Positions 43,051-52,058 of a stretch of DNA of 64,000 nt are shown piece after piece. The stretch comes from an uncultured Spirochaetota bacterium. Lineage in GTDB: Bacteria > Spirochaetota > UBA4802 > UBA5550. Positions within the stretch are counted from its first letter, which is position 1; the number at the start of each line of letters is the position of its first letter. Location of the stretch: positions 19,347-83,346 of the forward strand of contig CALMRZ010000004.1 of assembly GCA_937872225.1 (NCBI GenBank), written 5' to 3'. The position numbers were made by a program, and so were the translations under genes. The notes beneath the pieces were generated by a model. It was not told where the DNA came from. It saw only the letters and a program-made list of their open reading frames with translations, and did not search any database.

Positions 43051-43737
43051 ATGAACGCCGGAATAGCGGGCAGGCTGCTGCTTGCCGCATCCATCATTTC
43101 ATTCCTGGCGACACAGGCTGCCTGCGCCACCAGGGAGGACCTCATCAAAAAAGCCTTCAAAAACTTCAAGGGCGGCCACGCCATCTTCGTGAGCAAAAAG
43201 AATTTCCGGCTGGACGTGTATGACCGGCAGCTGAAGGTGGTCGCCTCGTACATGATCGGGTACGGTTCGAATGCGGACATGAAACCGAAGCTCTACGAGG
43301 GGGACAACAGGACCCCCGAGGGAGTATACGCGGTGAACGAGATCTTGAGCATGGACGCGGACAGCAAGTCGCCGTCCTACCGCGTGCTGCGGGACATGAA
43401 CAAGAGATACTTCCGCGCCAGCGAGGGCCACAGCAGGTTCGGAGAACCCGATGCCGACCTGGGAGACAATGCCTACGGCCCCCGCTATTTCGGTATTGAT
43501 TATCCGAACGCGGAAGACCGCGCGCGGTACCGGAAGTCGGTCAGGAAGGGGATGGTCCCGCTGGTGAAGGGCAAAAGGGCCGGGATCGGTTACGGCATTG
43601 CCATACATGGGAATAACGATGAAAACGCCATCGGGCATCTTTCGTCAAACGGCTGCGTCAGGATGTTCAACCGGGACGTTGTTGAACTGGAGCAGTATAT
43701 CCAACTGGGAACGCCGGTGATCATCCTTGCGGAATAA
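43051..43737 (+). CDS. L,D-transpeptidase (YkuD domain)
   Basis: A 228-residue exported enzyme that forms L,D crosslinks in peptidoglycan or attaches lipoproteins. The signal ends in FLATQAAC, giving a possible lipid-anchored C25. The YkuD domain (about 42-226) includes FVSKKNFRLDVYDRQLKVV, GDNRTPEGVYAV and the catalytic motif HGN...SSNGCVRM with H186 and C202. The long middle insertion (residues 105-165) resembles ErfK-type proteins. The start at 43051 follows the Skp-like stop by 7 bases. It joins bamA and the Skp-like gene in an envelope-building operon. Confidence 0.88.
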   Translation: MNAGIAGRLLLAASIISFLATQAACATREDLIKKAFKNFKGGHAIFVSKKNFRLDVYDRQLKVVASYMIGYGSNADMKPKLYEGDNRTPEGVYAVNEILSMDADSKSPSYRVLRDMNKRYFRASEGHSRFGEPDADLGDNAYGPRYFGIDYPNAEDRARYRKSVRKGMVPLVKGKRAGIGYGIAIHGNNDENAIGHLSSNGCVRMFNRDVVELEQYIQLGTPVIILAE

Positions 43738-43853
43738 CGGCATATCTTCGGAGGGGCGCGGTATGCCCGCGCCCGCGCAGCTCATTTTTTTATGTTGACA
43801 TTATTCCGGCTGCTGATGAATACTGTCGCTGATTTTTTTAAGGGAGGACCATA

Positions 43854-44189
43854 GTGTTACAATTAACAGGCATAGCATACGCCGCCTCTGAAGGCGCGGC
43901 CCAGGGCGGCCAGGGGATGCAATCGGCTCTGGGAAACTACAGCTTTATTATTCTCATGGTGGCCACCATCGCCATATTCTATTTTCTGCTGATCCGGCCC
44001 CAGAAAAAGAAGGAAAAGGAACGGCAGGACATGATTACCGCACTGAAGAAAGGGGACAAGGTCGTAACCGCCGGCGGCATGTACGGTATTGTCGACAGCT
44101 TCAAGGACGGCGATATTGTCGTTCTCAAGGTTTCCGGCAACACCAAGATCGAGTTCATAAAAAGCGCAATACAGAACAAAATTCCATAA
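43854..44189 (+). CDS. yajC: Preprotein translocase subunit YajC
   Basis: A 111-residue accessory subunit of SecDF. GTG start with GGAGG 9 bases upstream. One membrane helix (about residues 28-47, YSFIILMVATIAIFYFLLIR) is followed by the family signature RPQKKKEKERQDMITALKKG and DKVVTAGGMYGIV. It begins the secretion cluster yajC - charged protein - secD - secF, an order common in bacteria apart from the inserted gene. Confidence 0.95.
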   Translation: MLQLTGIAYAASEGAAQGGQGMQSALGNYSFIILMVATIAIFYFLLIRPQKKKEKERQDMITALKKGDKVVTAGGMYGIVDSFKDGDIVVLKVSGNTKIEFIKSAIQNKIP

Positions 44190-44210
44190 GAATACCATAT
44201 AAGAAGAATT

Positions 44211-44870
44211 ATGAAAAGAAACCCGCTGTACCTTGTGCTGATTCTGTCAGTCCCCGTCTGCCTTTATGTCGGATCCCTCGGGCAGGAGAGTTCCGGCGCC
44301 GCCACCGGAAAAGATGCCGCGTCCATGGAGAAGCGCGAAGGCGATAAGTCCGATGCCTCATCCGGCGAAGAAGGGACAACCTCAATTGATAAGGACAGCG
44401 CGGCGACGAAAACCGATGATGCGAAAAAGGAAGCCAGGAAAAAGGCCGAGCGCAAAAAGAAGGAAGTAAAAAAACAGGCTGAAAAAAAGCCCGAAAAAAA
44501 GATTGAAGAAAAGAAAAAAGAGACCGTAAAGAAAGAAGAACGTAAAGAGGAAATCCCGGAAGAGAACCTTGACCGGGAGAGCGGCGACAGCCTGCTCCTG
44601 CTTGATCATGAAGGCATAAAGTACAACCGGATACCGGACATCACCATCAAGGCGGAGGAGCCCGGCCAGGACCTGGTCAGGATCCCGGATGATAAAATCA
44701 CCGAATCGTCCAAAGAGAAAAAAAAGAGCGAGGGGATTTTCGGCAAGAAAACGAGCACCGTCGCCGGGTGGGCCATCGTCATATTCATCTTCCTCATCTT
44801 CGCGATCTATTCCAAGACCAGGACAAGAAGATCCCGCAGAAGGGGCTCTCGGATAATAACGAAACGATAA
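44211..44870 (+). CDS. Charged Lys/Glu-rich membrane protein within the sec operon
   Basis: A 219-residue protein. The N-terminal signal or anchor (YLVLILSVPVCLYVGSL) is followed by a roughly 130-residue low-complexity stretch dominated by Lys, Glu and Ala (repeated KKxExKK units), then a second membrane helix at about 182-203 (VAGWAIVIFIFLIFAIY) and a strongly basic end (RTRRSRRRGSRIITKR). No known domain. It separates yajC from secD, so it could be a lineage-specific accessory part of the SecDF-YajC complex. Being in the operon (21-base gap before, 19 after) is the only functional hint. Confidence 0.75.
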   Translation: MKRNPLYLVLILSVPVCLYVGSLGQESSGAATGKDAASMEKREGDKSDASSGEEGTTSIDKDSAATKTDDAKKEARKKAERKKKEVKKQAEKKPEKKIEEKKKETVKKEERKEEIPEENLDRESGDSLLLLDHEGIKYNRIPDITIKAEEPGQDLVRIPDDKITESSKEKKKSEGIFGKKTSTVAGWAIVIFIFLIFAIYSKTRTRRSRRRGSRIITKR

Positions 44871-44889
44871 ACAGATTCAGGGGACGTGC

Positions 44890-46551
44890 ATGACCAGGGG
44901 AATGATATATAAACTCATATTTATCCTGCTGCTGATCGCTTTTGCGATCGTGCTAATTCTGCCGACGGTAGGGGAGAATACGATGCAGGTTTCGATGAAC
45001 GGCGATGCCACGGCGGAGCAGTACGAGGCCGTTAAAAAGAAATTCCCGTCTGGCGCCTATATCGTGACGCAGAAAGGAGCGGAACTGACGATTACCGGAA
45101 GGAACCTCAACGACGCGGTCATGAACGATGTGCGGACATTTCCCGGCGTAAGGACCTCGGTGATACGGAAGCACTGGGCCGAAGACCTGGTCATGGCGAA
45201 AAAGATCAATCTCGGCCTTGACCTCCAGGGCGGCATGCACCTGGTTCTCCAGGCCGACTTTGCAAAAATCGAAAGCAAGTCCGTTGACAAGAAAAAGCTC
45301 ACCGAAAAGGAAAAATCAGAGCTGACCCAGCAGGCCCTGGAGCTCATCCGGAACCGGATCGACAAGTTCGGCGTGGCCGAGCCCTCGATACGGCCGCGGG
45401 GTAATGAGGCCATAGAGATCCAGCTCCCCGGCGTCAAGGACCCCCGCGCGGTCAAGAAGGCGATAGGAACAACCGGCCAAGTGGAATACCGCCTGGTTGA
45501 CGACGAATATACCGCCAAGGCCGGGGAATGGCTGCGGCGCAATTACAAGGAAAAGGCCCTGCCTGAAGAACCCGAAAAGCAGGACAAGCTCCTGGCCGAT
45601 ATCACGGAGGGAATACAGCTCCCCAATAACCGCGAGGTGCTGTATCACTGGGAGCGCCAGAAGGACTCTAAAAAGATCATACCGCAGTACCCCATCGTCC
45701 TCATGAGGGAAGTCGCCATCGCCGGCACCGACATCAACAAGGCCTGGATCGGCAATGACGAGTACGGCGGACTGGCGGTCCACTTCACCACCACCGCCGA
45801 GGGAGCCACCAAGTTCGCCGACGTCACGGCCAAGAAGAACTGGGGCAAGAAGCTCGCCATCGTCATAGATGACAAGGTGCGGAGCGCGCCGCGGCTGAAC
45901 GTGCAGATCACCAGCGGTTCCGCCATGATCAACGGCAATTTCACCTACGAAGAAGTCAATACGCTGACCCGCATCATCAAGGAAGGCGCCCTGCCGGTTG
46001 ACCTCAATATCATCGAGGAGCGCACCGTGGGGCCCTCCCTGGGGCAGGACTCCATTGAAGCCGGCGTCAAGGCCGCTATCCTCGGCTTCATCGGCATCCT
46101 GGTGTTCATGGCCATGTATTACCGTCTGGCGGGGGTCATCGCCGGCGTGGGCCTTGTCCTAAACGCCATATTCCAGATGGCCATACTGTCCTGGCTCGGG
46201 TTCACCCTGACCCTTCCCGGCATCGCCGGTATCATCCTCACGGCCGGTATGGCCGTTGACGCCAACGTCCTCATCTATGAACGGATGAAGGAGGAGCTGG
46301 CCAACGGCAAGTCGGTGCGGATGGCGGTCAGCATGGGCTTTGACCGCGCTTTCTGGGCCATCTTCGACGGTAACCTGACGACCCTGATTTCGGCATTTGT
46401 CCTGGCGCAGTTCGGCACGGGCCCCATCAAGGGCTTCGCGGTGACCCTGACCATCGGTCTCATCGTCAGTATGTTCGTGGCGCTGTATATCACGCGGTTT
46501 GTCTACGAACTGATATCATTGAATAAAAAAATCAAGCGGCTCAGCATTTAA
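44890..46551 (+). CDS. secD: Protein translocase subunit SecD
   Basis: A 553-residue RND-superfamily motor subunit that uses the proton gradient to pull proteins through Sec. The first membrane helix (LIFILLLIAFAIVLILPTVG) is followed by the P1 domain beginning with INLGLDLQGGMHLVLQAD, the hallmark of SecD, the head sub-domain, and a C-terminal five-helix bundle with GIAGIILTAGMAVDANVLIY, the conserved proton-pathway Asp segment. The length is within the normal range. It is followed by secF after 8 bases. Confidence 0.96.
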   Translation: MTRGMIYKLIFILLLIAFAIVLILPTVGENTMQVSMNGDATAEQYEAVKKKFPSGAYIVTQKGAELTITGRNLNDAVMNDVRTFPGVRTSVIRKHWAEDLVMAKKINLGLDLQGGMHLVLQADFAKIESKSVDKKKLTEKEKSELTQQALELIRNRIDKFGVAEPSIRPRGNEAIEIQLPGVKDPRAVKKAIGTTGQVEYRLVDDEYTAKAGEWLRRNYKEKALPEEPEKQDKLLADITEGIQLPNNREVLYHWERQKDSKKIIPQYPIVLMREVAIAGTDINKAWIGNDEYGGLAVHFTTTAEGATKFADVTAKKNWGKKLAIVIDDKVRSAPRLNVQITSGSAMINGNFTYEEVNTLTRIIKEGALPVDLNIIEERTVGPSLGQDSIEAGVKAAILGFIGILVFMAMYYRLAGVIAGVGLVLNAIFQMAILSWLGFTLTLPGIAGIILTAGMAVDANVLIYERMKEELANGKSVRMAVSMGFDRAFWAIFDGNLTTLISAFVLAQFGTGPIKGFAVTLTIGLIVSMFVALYITRFVYELISLNKKIKRLSI

Positions 46552-46559
46552 GGGGGCTC

Positions 46560-47873
46560 ATGTTGAAACAGCGGACAATACCATTCTTGAAATATAGATT
46601 TATTGCGTATGGATTATCCCTATCGCTTTTCGTGATTTTCGTTGCGTCGGGGCTCATCTCCAAGGGCCTTAACCTGGGCGTGGATTTCGTCGGCGGCCAG
46701 AAGATCATCGCCCGGTTCGAAAAGGGCGTTGACGAGGGGAAGATCAGGAAAGCCCTCGCGGCCTACAGCCCGATGGTGCAGCAGATCGGCGAGGCGGAAA
46801 ACCACGAATTCATTATCACGACCAAACTCAAGGAAGACTCCGCCTTCACGACGGAGGAAAATATCCGGAAGGACCTTGAGGCGAAATATCCGAAGACGCG
46901 CATGGACAAGGGGGACGCCGTTTTCGTTTTACTGAAGGGCACCGTTGACACAAACAAGGTGAACGCCACCCTGGCCGGTCTGGACGCCGAAGCGAGGAAA
47001 ATAGGCGACCCTTCCAAAAGCGAGTATATAATTTTCAAGAAGGAACCGGCTGATAAAAAGAAGAAATCTGCCTATACCGAAGATAAAGTGGAGAACCATG
47101 TCCGCTCTGTTTTTGACGGCGCCGAAATACTGAACGGTATCACCATCCCCGTCGTGTTCGATAAACCTGTCGATGAAGCGGCGCTGAACGGTCTTGCGAA
47201 AAAATATAATGCCGCGCTTATGAAGACCGGCGATGAGGGGAAATACTCGTACGTGTTCTACAAGCTGGTGGTGGATGAATCGGACCGGATCAAGGCTGAT
47301 CTCGATAAAAACTTCAAGAACGTGAAGATCATGAGCACTGAAAACGTCGGTCCCGCCGTCGGCAGTTTCCTCCGGCAATCGGCGCTGAAGCTCATCATCG
47401 TGTCCATTATCCTGATGACCATTTACCTGGCATACCGTTTCGAATTCAGGTACTCGGTGGGCGCCATGGTGGCGGTCCTTCATGACGTCATTCTCTCTGT
47501 CGCGTACTGCGGCTTCGCCGGGATCGAGATAAATATCTCCGTTGTCGCGGCCCTTCTCACGATATTCGGTTACTCGGTCAACGACACCATCGTCATCTTC
47601 GACCGTATCAGGGAGAATACCCAGATAGAAACAAAAATATCCATGGTTGATATCGTGAACTCGTCTATTACGGTTACGATGTCCAGAACCATCCTCACTT
47701 CGTTCCTGACACTGCTGAGCGTATTCGCCCTCTTCCTGCTGGGCGGCGAGGGCATAAGCGATTTCGCCCAGGTGCTGCTTTTCGGCATGATCATCGGCTG
47801 TTACTCAACGATCTACATCGCTTCGCCGGTCGTGCTGTCCTGGGAAAAACTGATGCAGCGGATCAGGTCGTAG
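46560..47873 (+). CDS. secF: Protein translocase subunit SecF with an enlarged periplasmic domain
   Basis: Partner of SecD. TM1 (about 14-34) is followed by the family signature LGVDFVGGQKIIARF; the membrane bundle (about 275-430) contains VAALLTIFGYSVNDTIVIFDRIRE, the SecF hallmark. At 437 residues it is 110-130 longer than typical SecF (about 300-320). The extra length is all in the periplasmic part (47-258), which shows three similar roughly 65-residue modules starting GVDEGKIRKAL, TVDTNKVNATL and PVDEAALNGLA. Start codon 46560, 8 bases after secD. Confidence 0.95.
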   Translation: MLKQRTIPFLKYRFIAYGLSLSLFVIFVASGLISKGLNLGVDFVGGQKIIARFEKGVDEGKIRKALAAYSPMVQQIGEAENHEFIITTKLKEDSAFTTEENIRKDLEAKYPKTRMDKGDAVFVLLKGTVDTNKVNATLAGLDAEARKIGDPSKSEYIIFKKEPADKKKKSAYTEDKVENHVRSVFDGAEILNGITIPVVFDKPVDEAALNGLAKKYNAALMKTGDEGKYSYVFYKLVVDESDRIKADLDKNFKNVKIMSTENVGPAVGSFLRQSALKLIIVSIILMTIYLAYRFEFRYSVGAMVAVLHDVILSVAYCGFAGIEINISVVAALLTIFGYSVNDTIVIFDRIRENTQIETKISMVDIVNSSITVTMSRTILTSFLTLLSVFALFLLGGEGISDFAQVLLFGMIIGCYSTIYIASPVVLSWEKLMQRIRS

Positions 47874-47966
47874 CGGTCTTCCGGCGCGCGGCGGCTTCTT
47901 CCGTCATACGAGCCTGGCGGCCGGGCGGGACGCCGCCGTTTTCCCGCTGACGAGGAGGCGTACAGA

Positions 47967-48842
47967 TTGAAAAAGTGCATTCCCCTGCTGATGTTCATCA
48001 TGCTGCCCCTTTCAGCATCCGCGGCGGCGGACGAATACGGCGCCAGGGAAATCGCGACATTCACCCGCTATCTTATCGATCACAAGGAATACTACCGCGC
48101 CCTCGTGGAGCTCAAGCGGCTCAAGTCGCTGGAGCCCGGCTCTCTGTCGCCGTCCGCCTTTGCCGTTACCGAAAATTATCTTCTTTTCCACGGGAAACAA
48201 TACCGGGAAATCCTTGACGGGCCTTCCCGGGACGGCGCGTCCATGCCGGCCGGTGTTGACGCTCTCTTCCGCTTCGACGCGGCAGTCGCCCTTCGCGATT
48301 ACGGGAGAGCGGACTCAATCCTCGCCGCAGGGGGCATGGCCCCGGACCCGTTCATCGACCGGTGCCTGAAAAAAAGAAGGCTCTTTTCCTATCTTGCGTC
48401 GCGCCGGTTCGGGGAGGCCACAGCCCTGTGCGGCGCCCCGCCAGCCGCCGATTACAGCGCGTGCCGGGAGCTCCTGGAGCAGGCCCGCGCCGGTTTTTCC
48501 AGGGAAAGGAAGCCGTGGCTGGCCGCTGTCATGGGCATCGTTCCCGGTATGGGATACCTGTATGCCGGCGAGTACGCCACCGGCATATTCGCCTTTTTTC
48601 TTATATCGATTGACGTTATCATGACCTATTTCGCTTTCCGGACCCATAACGACATCATAGGGTACTTCACCGGGGTCATCGGGGGGTTCTTTTACGCCGG
48701 GAGCATCGCCGGCGGATACCTTGCGGCCCAGCGTTTCAACGTCGGCCTGGGGGATTCCATGGGGGAAACGCTTTCCGGAGAGCTCAGGTTTGACAGGGAC
48801 CGAGACGAGATATTCAAGAGGCACGGGATCGGAGGGAATTGA
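47967..48842 (+). CDS. Exported repeat-helical protein with C-terminal membrane spans
   Basis: A 291-residue protein of unknown family. A signal peptide (CIPLLMFIMLPLSASA) is followed by a helical TPR-like region (about 25-170, with DHKEYYRALVELKRLKSLEP and LRDYGRADSILAAGG). The C-terminal third has two or three membrane helices (AAVMGIVPGMGYLYAGEY; FLISIDVIMTYFAF; GYFTGVIGGFFYAGSIAG). The PGMGYLYAGEYATG pattern resembles short DUF5683-type segments. The start is a TTG at 47967, supported by GAGGAGG at the correct spacing. ribD follows, overlapping its stop. Confidence 0.7.
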   Translation: MKKCIPLLMFIMLPLSASAAADEYGAREIATFTRYLIDHKEYYRALVELKRLKSLEPGSLSPSAFAVTENYLLFHGKQYREILDGPSRDGASMPAGVDALFRFDAAVALRDYGRADSILAAGGMAPDPFIDRCLKKRRLFSYLASRRFGEATALCGAPPAADYSACRELLEQARAGFSRERKPWLAAVMGIVPGMGYLYAGEYATGIFAFFLISIDVIMTYFAFRTHNDIIGYFTGVIGGFFYAGSIAGGYLAAQRFNVGLGDSMGETLSGELRFDRDRDEIFKRHGIGGN

Positions 48843-50053
48843 ACAACAGGACCTGCATGGAACAGGCGCTCAAGATAGCCTATGAGCGTATGGGCAAGAC
48901 CTCGCCCAATCCCCCCGTCGGGGCGGTAATCGTCAATGACGGCCGCGTGGTCGCGACGGGAGGGACCGGCCCCTACGGGTCGGGCCATGCCGAGGCCGAG
49001 GCCATCGAGGCGGCCGGCGGAGCCTGCGCCGGGGCGGACATGTACGTGACCCTTGAACCATGCAACCATTTCGGAAAAACGCCGCCCTGCACGGCGGCCA
49101 TCATCAGGGCAGGCATTGCCAGGGTCTTTGTTGCGGCGCTTGATCCCAACCCCCTGGTGTCCGGCAGGGGTGTCGCCGCGCTCTCGAAGGCCGGCGTGGA
49201 GATTGTGTTCATGGAGGACATGGCCGAGTCCGCCGTCGACATCATACGTCCTTTCCGGAAGTATATCATGCGCGGCCGTCCATTCATAATCAGCAAAAGC
49301 GCCGTCACCCTCGACGGGCGGATCGCGGCCAAGACGGGCGACTCGAGGTGGATATCATCGGACTACTCCCGATTCCTGACCCACCGGCTCCGCTCGAAGG
49401 TGGACGCGATTATTGTCGGCAAGAACACCTTTGTAACAGACAACCCGTCCCTCAACGTGCGCCTGGGCTCCTTCGGCGACGAGGTGCCCGGCTACTTTGC
49501 CGGGGCGGCGCCCGTCATGCTGGGGAGGGACAATTTCCTGCTGAAGTCCCTTGCCGTTGAGGAGGTCTTGGAGCCGCGGGACCCGCTCAGGGTCGTCATT
49601 GGCCTTCCGGATAGAACCGATCCCGGCTGCAACCTCATGGCGGACGATAACTATCTCTTTTTCGAGCGCAGGGAAAAGGCCCAAAGGATCATCAATGCGG
49701 ACAGGACCGCGGCGTCCCTGCTGGAAGCCGGCAGGCTCCACCTGGTGGACGCGTCGTCGCCGGCCGAAGAGATCAGGGCCGTGACCGGGGAACTGGCGCG
49801 GCGCGGCGTCATGCTGGTCCTTCTGGAGGGCGGCGGAAGGCTCGCCGGTTCCTTCCTGGACGCCGGCGAGATCGACCAGTTTCTGTATATCATAACGCCG
49901 AAGGTGGCGGGGGCGGGGATTTCGCCGCTCTCGGCTACCGGTGCGGAGACAATTGCCGAAGCTCTGGTACTGCGCGATGTTTCAATGATGCCGGTGAAGG
50001 ACGATCTGATCTACACCGGATATCGGGAGCCGTACCATTTTGAAATGATGTAA
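48839..50053 (+). CDS. ribD: Bifunctional riboflavin deaminase/reductase RibD
   Basis: Two steps of riboflavin synthesis: deamination of diaminohydroxyphosphoribosylaminopyrimidine and reduction of the ribosyl group. The N-terminal deaminase has the zinc motif GSGHAEAEAI and LEPCNHFGKTPPC; the C-terminal reductase starts at about 145 (RPFIISKSAVTLDGRIAAKTGDSRWISS) and ends with MLVLLEGGGRLAGSFL. At 404 residues it is longer than usual (about 360) because of an insertion at about 205-240 in the reductase. The start is a TTG overlapping the previous stop, with GGAGGG ahead. Confidence 0.94.
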   Translation: MNNRTCMEQALKIAYERMGKTSPNPPVGAVIVNDGRVVATGGTGPYGSGHAEAEAIEAAGGACAGADMYVTLEPCNHFGKTPPCTAAIIRAGIARVFVAALDPNPLVSGRGVAALSKAGVEIVFMEDMAESAVDIIRPFRKYIMRGRPFIISKSAVTLDGRIAAKTGDSRWISSDYSRFLTHRLRSKVDAIIVGKNTFVTDNPSLNVRLGSFGDEVPGYFAGAAPVMLGRDNFLLKSLAVEEVLEPRDPLRVVIGLPDRTDPGCNLMADDNYLFFERREKAQRIINADRTAASLLEAGRLHLVDASSPAEEIRAVTGELARRGVMLVLLEGGGRLAGSFLDAGEIDQFLYIITPKVAGAGISPLSATGAETIAEALVLRDVSMMPVKDDLIYTGYREPYHFEMM

Positions 50054-50071
50054 GACGCAAGGAGGACCCGC

Positions 50072-50725
50072 ATGTTCACGGGACTGATCGAAGAAATCGG
50101 GAAGGTCGCGGCGGTATCCCGCGCCGGGGACGGCCTCCATCTGACCATCAACGCCGAGCGGGTGCTGGACGGGACCCGCGTCGGGGACTCCATCTGCATC
50201 AACGGTGCCTGCCAGACCGTGACCGCCCTTGACCGCAGGTCTTTTACCGTATTCGTTTCCGCCGTCACTGCCTCGGTTACGACCCTCGGCTCCTTTGCGG
50301 CGGGCCGGAAGGTCAATCTTGAGAGGGCCATGACGCCGTCCTCTCGCTTCGGCGGGCATTTTGTCCAGGGCCACGTTGACGGCCGGGGCGCGGTCGATGC
50401 GATCGAAAAGGATTCCATGGGTATGCGGGTGAGGATAGCCGCCGGTCCTGATCTGGCAAGGTACATCGTGGGGAAAGGCTCCATCGCCGTTGACGGGGTT
50501 TCCCTTACCGTCGTCTCCGTTGATGAAAAGGGTTTCACCCTTTATTTCATCCCGGAGACGCTGGGGAACACCGTCGTTTCAGAGTGGAAGACCGGCGTTG
50601 AAGTGAACATCGAAGTGGACATACTGGCGAAGTACGTTGAACGGATGCTCCGGCCCGGCAGTGCCGATGACCGGTCCGGCGACAGGACCCTCATGAAAAA
50701 ACTGGCGGAGGGGGGGTTCGTGTAA
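50072..50725 (+). CDS. ribE: Riboflavin synthase, alpha chain
   Basis: Condenses two 6,7-dimethyl-8-ribityllumazine molecules to riboflavin. The protein is 217 residues, the normal length. It shows the two-fold lumazine-binding repeat: MFTGLIEEIGKVAAVSR with DSICINGACQTV, and RFGGHFVQGHVDGRGAV with KGSIAVDGVSLTVVSV. The ribosome site AAGGAGG precedes the ATG. It follows ribD by 18 bases in one operon. ribBA and ribH are not in the window. Confidence 0.95.
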   Translation: MFTGLIEEIGKVAAVSRAGDGLHLTINAERVLDGTRVGDSICINGACQTVTALDRRSFTVFVSAVTASVTTLGSFAAGRKVNLERAMTPSSRFGGHFVQGHVDGRGAVDAIEKDSMGMRVRIAAGPDLARYIVGKGSIAVDGVSLTVVSVDEKGFTLYFIPETLGNTVVSEWKTGVEVNIEVDILAKYVERMLRPGSADDRSGDRTLMKKLAEGGFV

Positions 50726-50758
50726 TGGCTCCGGCACCGGAGGCGGGCGAAGGACCTG

Positions 50759-51106
50759 TCACAGACGGATGCCGGGATAGCGCCTGCCCAGTTCGTCGGA
50801 CGTCGTGATGGTGAAGAATTTGTCCAGGTGGGATATCCTGAAGACGTTCTTTATCTCGGCCTGGACATTGTAGAGGATCAGGTCGATGCCCTGGTTTTTT
50901 GCCGTGTTCATCAGGAGGATCAGCGAACCTATGCCTGATGAATCGACATAGTCAAGGTCGGTGAAGCTCATCAGTATTGCCGTCACGGGCTTTGCCGCCA
51001 GGGGCCCCGTCTTTTCTTTGAATTGATTAATGTCCTCGATGGTGAATTTACCGCTCAGCCGAACGAGCACGGTGCTTTCAGAAGGCTTATTAATGCTGAT
51101 ATCCAT
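50759..51106 (-). CDS. STAS-domain anti-sigma factor antagonist-like protein
   Basis: A 115-residue single STAS domain. The conserved phosphorylation site is DYVDSSGIGSLI, where the middle serine is normally phosphorylated by an anti-sigma kinase and dephosphorylated by SpoIIE/RsbU-type phosphatases. No kinase gene is adjacent, but a 7TM-GAF-SpoIIE phosphatase is encoded at 4014-6173. It could therefore be a partner-switch component. It lies 3 bases downstream of a helical protein of unknown function on the same strand. Confidence 0.88.
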   Translation of the reverse strand: MDISINKPSESTVLVRLSGKFTIEDINQFKEKTGPLAAKPVTAILMSFTDLDYVDSSGIGSLILLMNTAKNQGIDLILYNVQAEIKNVFRISHLDKFFTITTSDELGRRYPGIRL

Positions 51107-51109
51107 GGC

Positions 51110-52015
51110 TCACTGCAACCGGTCCCACAGGTTTCTTTCATCAATGAGCTTGATGAATTTCTTCTCGAAGGAATCCACCTCGCGGTAGTTCGGCGTTTCG
51201 GGATTTCCCCTGAAGAGGACCGCGTAGGTTCCGATGTGCTTCACCGCCTTGAGCATGTTGTTTTCCTTGATTGCCTTCAGTATCTCGTGGTAGATGATGA
51301 CCGCCGCCGAGTCCATAACCTCGTTCATGAAGGTCTTGTTCTTCAGTTCCAAGGGGGCAATGACGTTCCTCACCGCCAGGTGCCGATTGGGCATTGACGG
51401 ATCGGCGTATTTCAGCAGGTAGACGATGACTTCCCGCTTGATGTCGGGGATGTCGGCGGTCCGCATCATGTCCCGTATCCGTGCAAGGGACTTCTCCGAC
51501 TGCTGGTCGATTTCCCTGCTGGCGGCCTCTTCGCCCTCGTGGGCCCTGATGAGCTTTTCGACTTCCACCTCGCCGACGCTGGAGATTTCCTCTTCGAATT
51601 TCTTGTTCATCCTGATGAATTCACTGTCGGAGTAGTCCTTGAAAGGGTCCTTCAGGATGTTGACGAATTCGATGGCCTCGTCGGACATGGCGACGCGCTG
51701 TTCTTCCTTCATCGACTTCAGGAAGCCCATGGACAGGTTGCCGGGGAGCGAAAGGTCGAACTGGTCCGGCGCCACGGCCTTGATGATGGACATCTTGTAG
51801 AGGAGCGGGAGTTTTTTCCCTCCCCCGGCCCTGGCCTGGTCAAGGAGCGTCAAAAGCCTGTCCATGGGTTCCACCGGGACCGCGGTCGACCATCGCGACA
51901 GGGGGTCCACCAGGTACTGGTGGTAGGCGTTTCGCCCGCGTTTCGCAAGGCTCTGAATGATCCGCAGGAAATTGTCAATGAGGGGCGATCGAATGGTGGT
52001 GATCATATCTCTCAT
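51110..52015 (-). CDS. Helical protein of unknown function, 301 aa
   Basis: A soluble, charged, mostly helical protein, without signal or membrane segment. Segments such as DEAIEFVNILKDPFKDYSDS, FEEEISSVGEVEVEKLIRAH and REIDQQSEKSLARIRDMMRT suggest a long alpha-helical scaffold. I recognise no catalytic motif. It is co-directional with and 3 bases upstream of the STAS gene, so it may act in the same partner-switch pathway, as a regulator or an effector. Start at 52015; no strong ribosome site. Confidence 0.65.
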   Translation of the reverse strand: MRDMITTIRSPLIDNFLRIIQSLAKRGRNAYHQYLVDPLSRWSTAVPVEPMDRLLTLLDQARAGGGKKLPLLYKMSIIKAVAPDQFDLSLPGNLSMGFLKSMKEEQRVAMSDEAIEFVNILKDPFKDYSDSEFIRMNKKFEEEISSVGEVEVEKLIRAHEGEEAASREIDQQSEKSLARIRDMMRTADIPDIKREVIVYLLKYADPSMPNRHLAVRNVIAPLELKNKTFMNEVMDSAAVIIYHEILKAIKENNMLKAVKHIGTYAVLFRGNPETPNYREVDSFEKKFIKLIDERNLWDRLQ

Positions 52016-52058
52016 GGCAGAAAGATGGTACGGAATCCGCGGCCTGTCAAAAGATTTT

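Noticed and set aside
48690..49070. Minus-strand frame over the ribD start
   Set aside because: Overlaps two well-supported plus-strand genes and has no motif or ribosome site.
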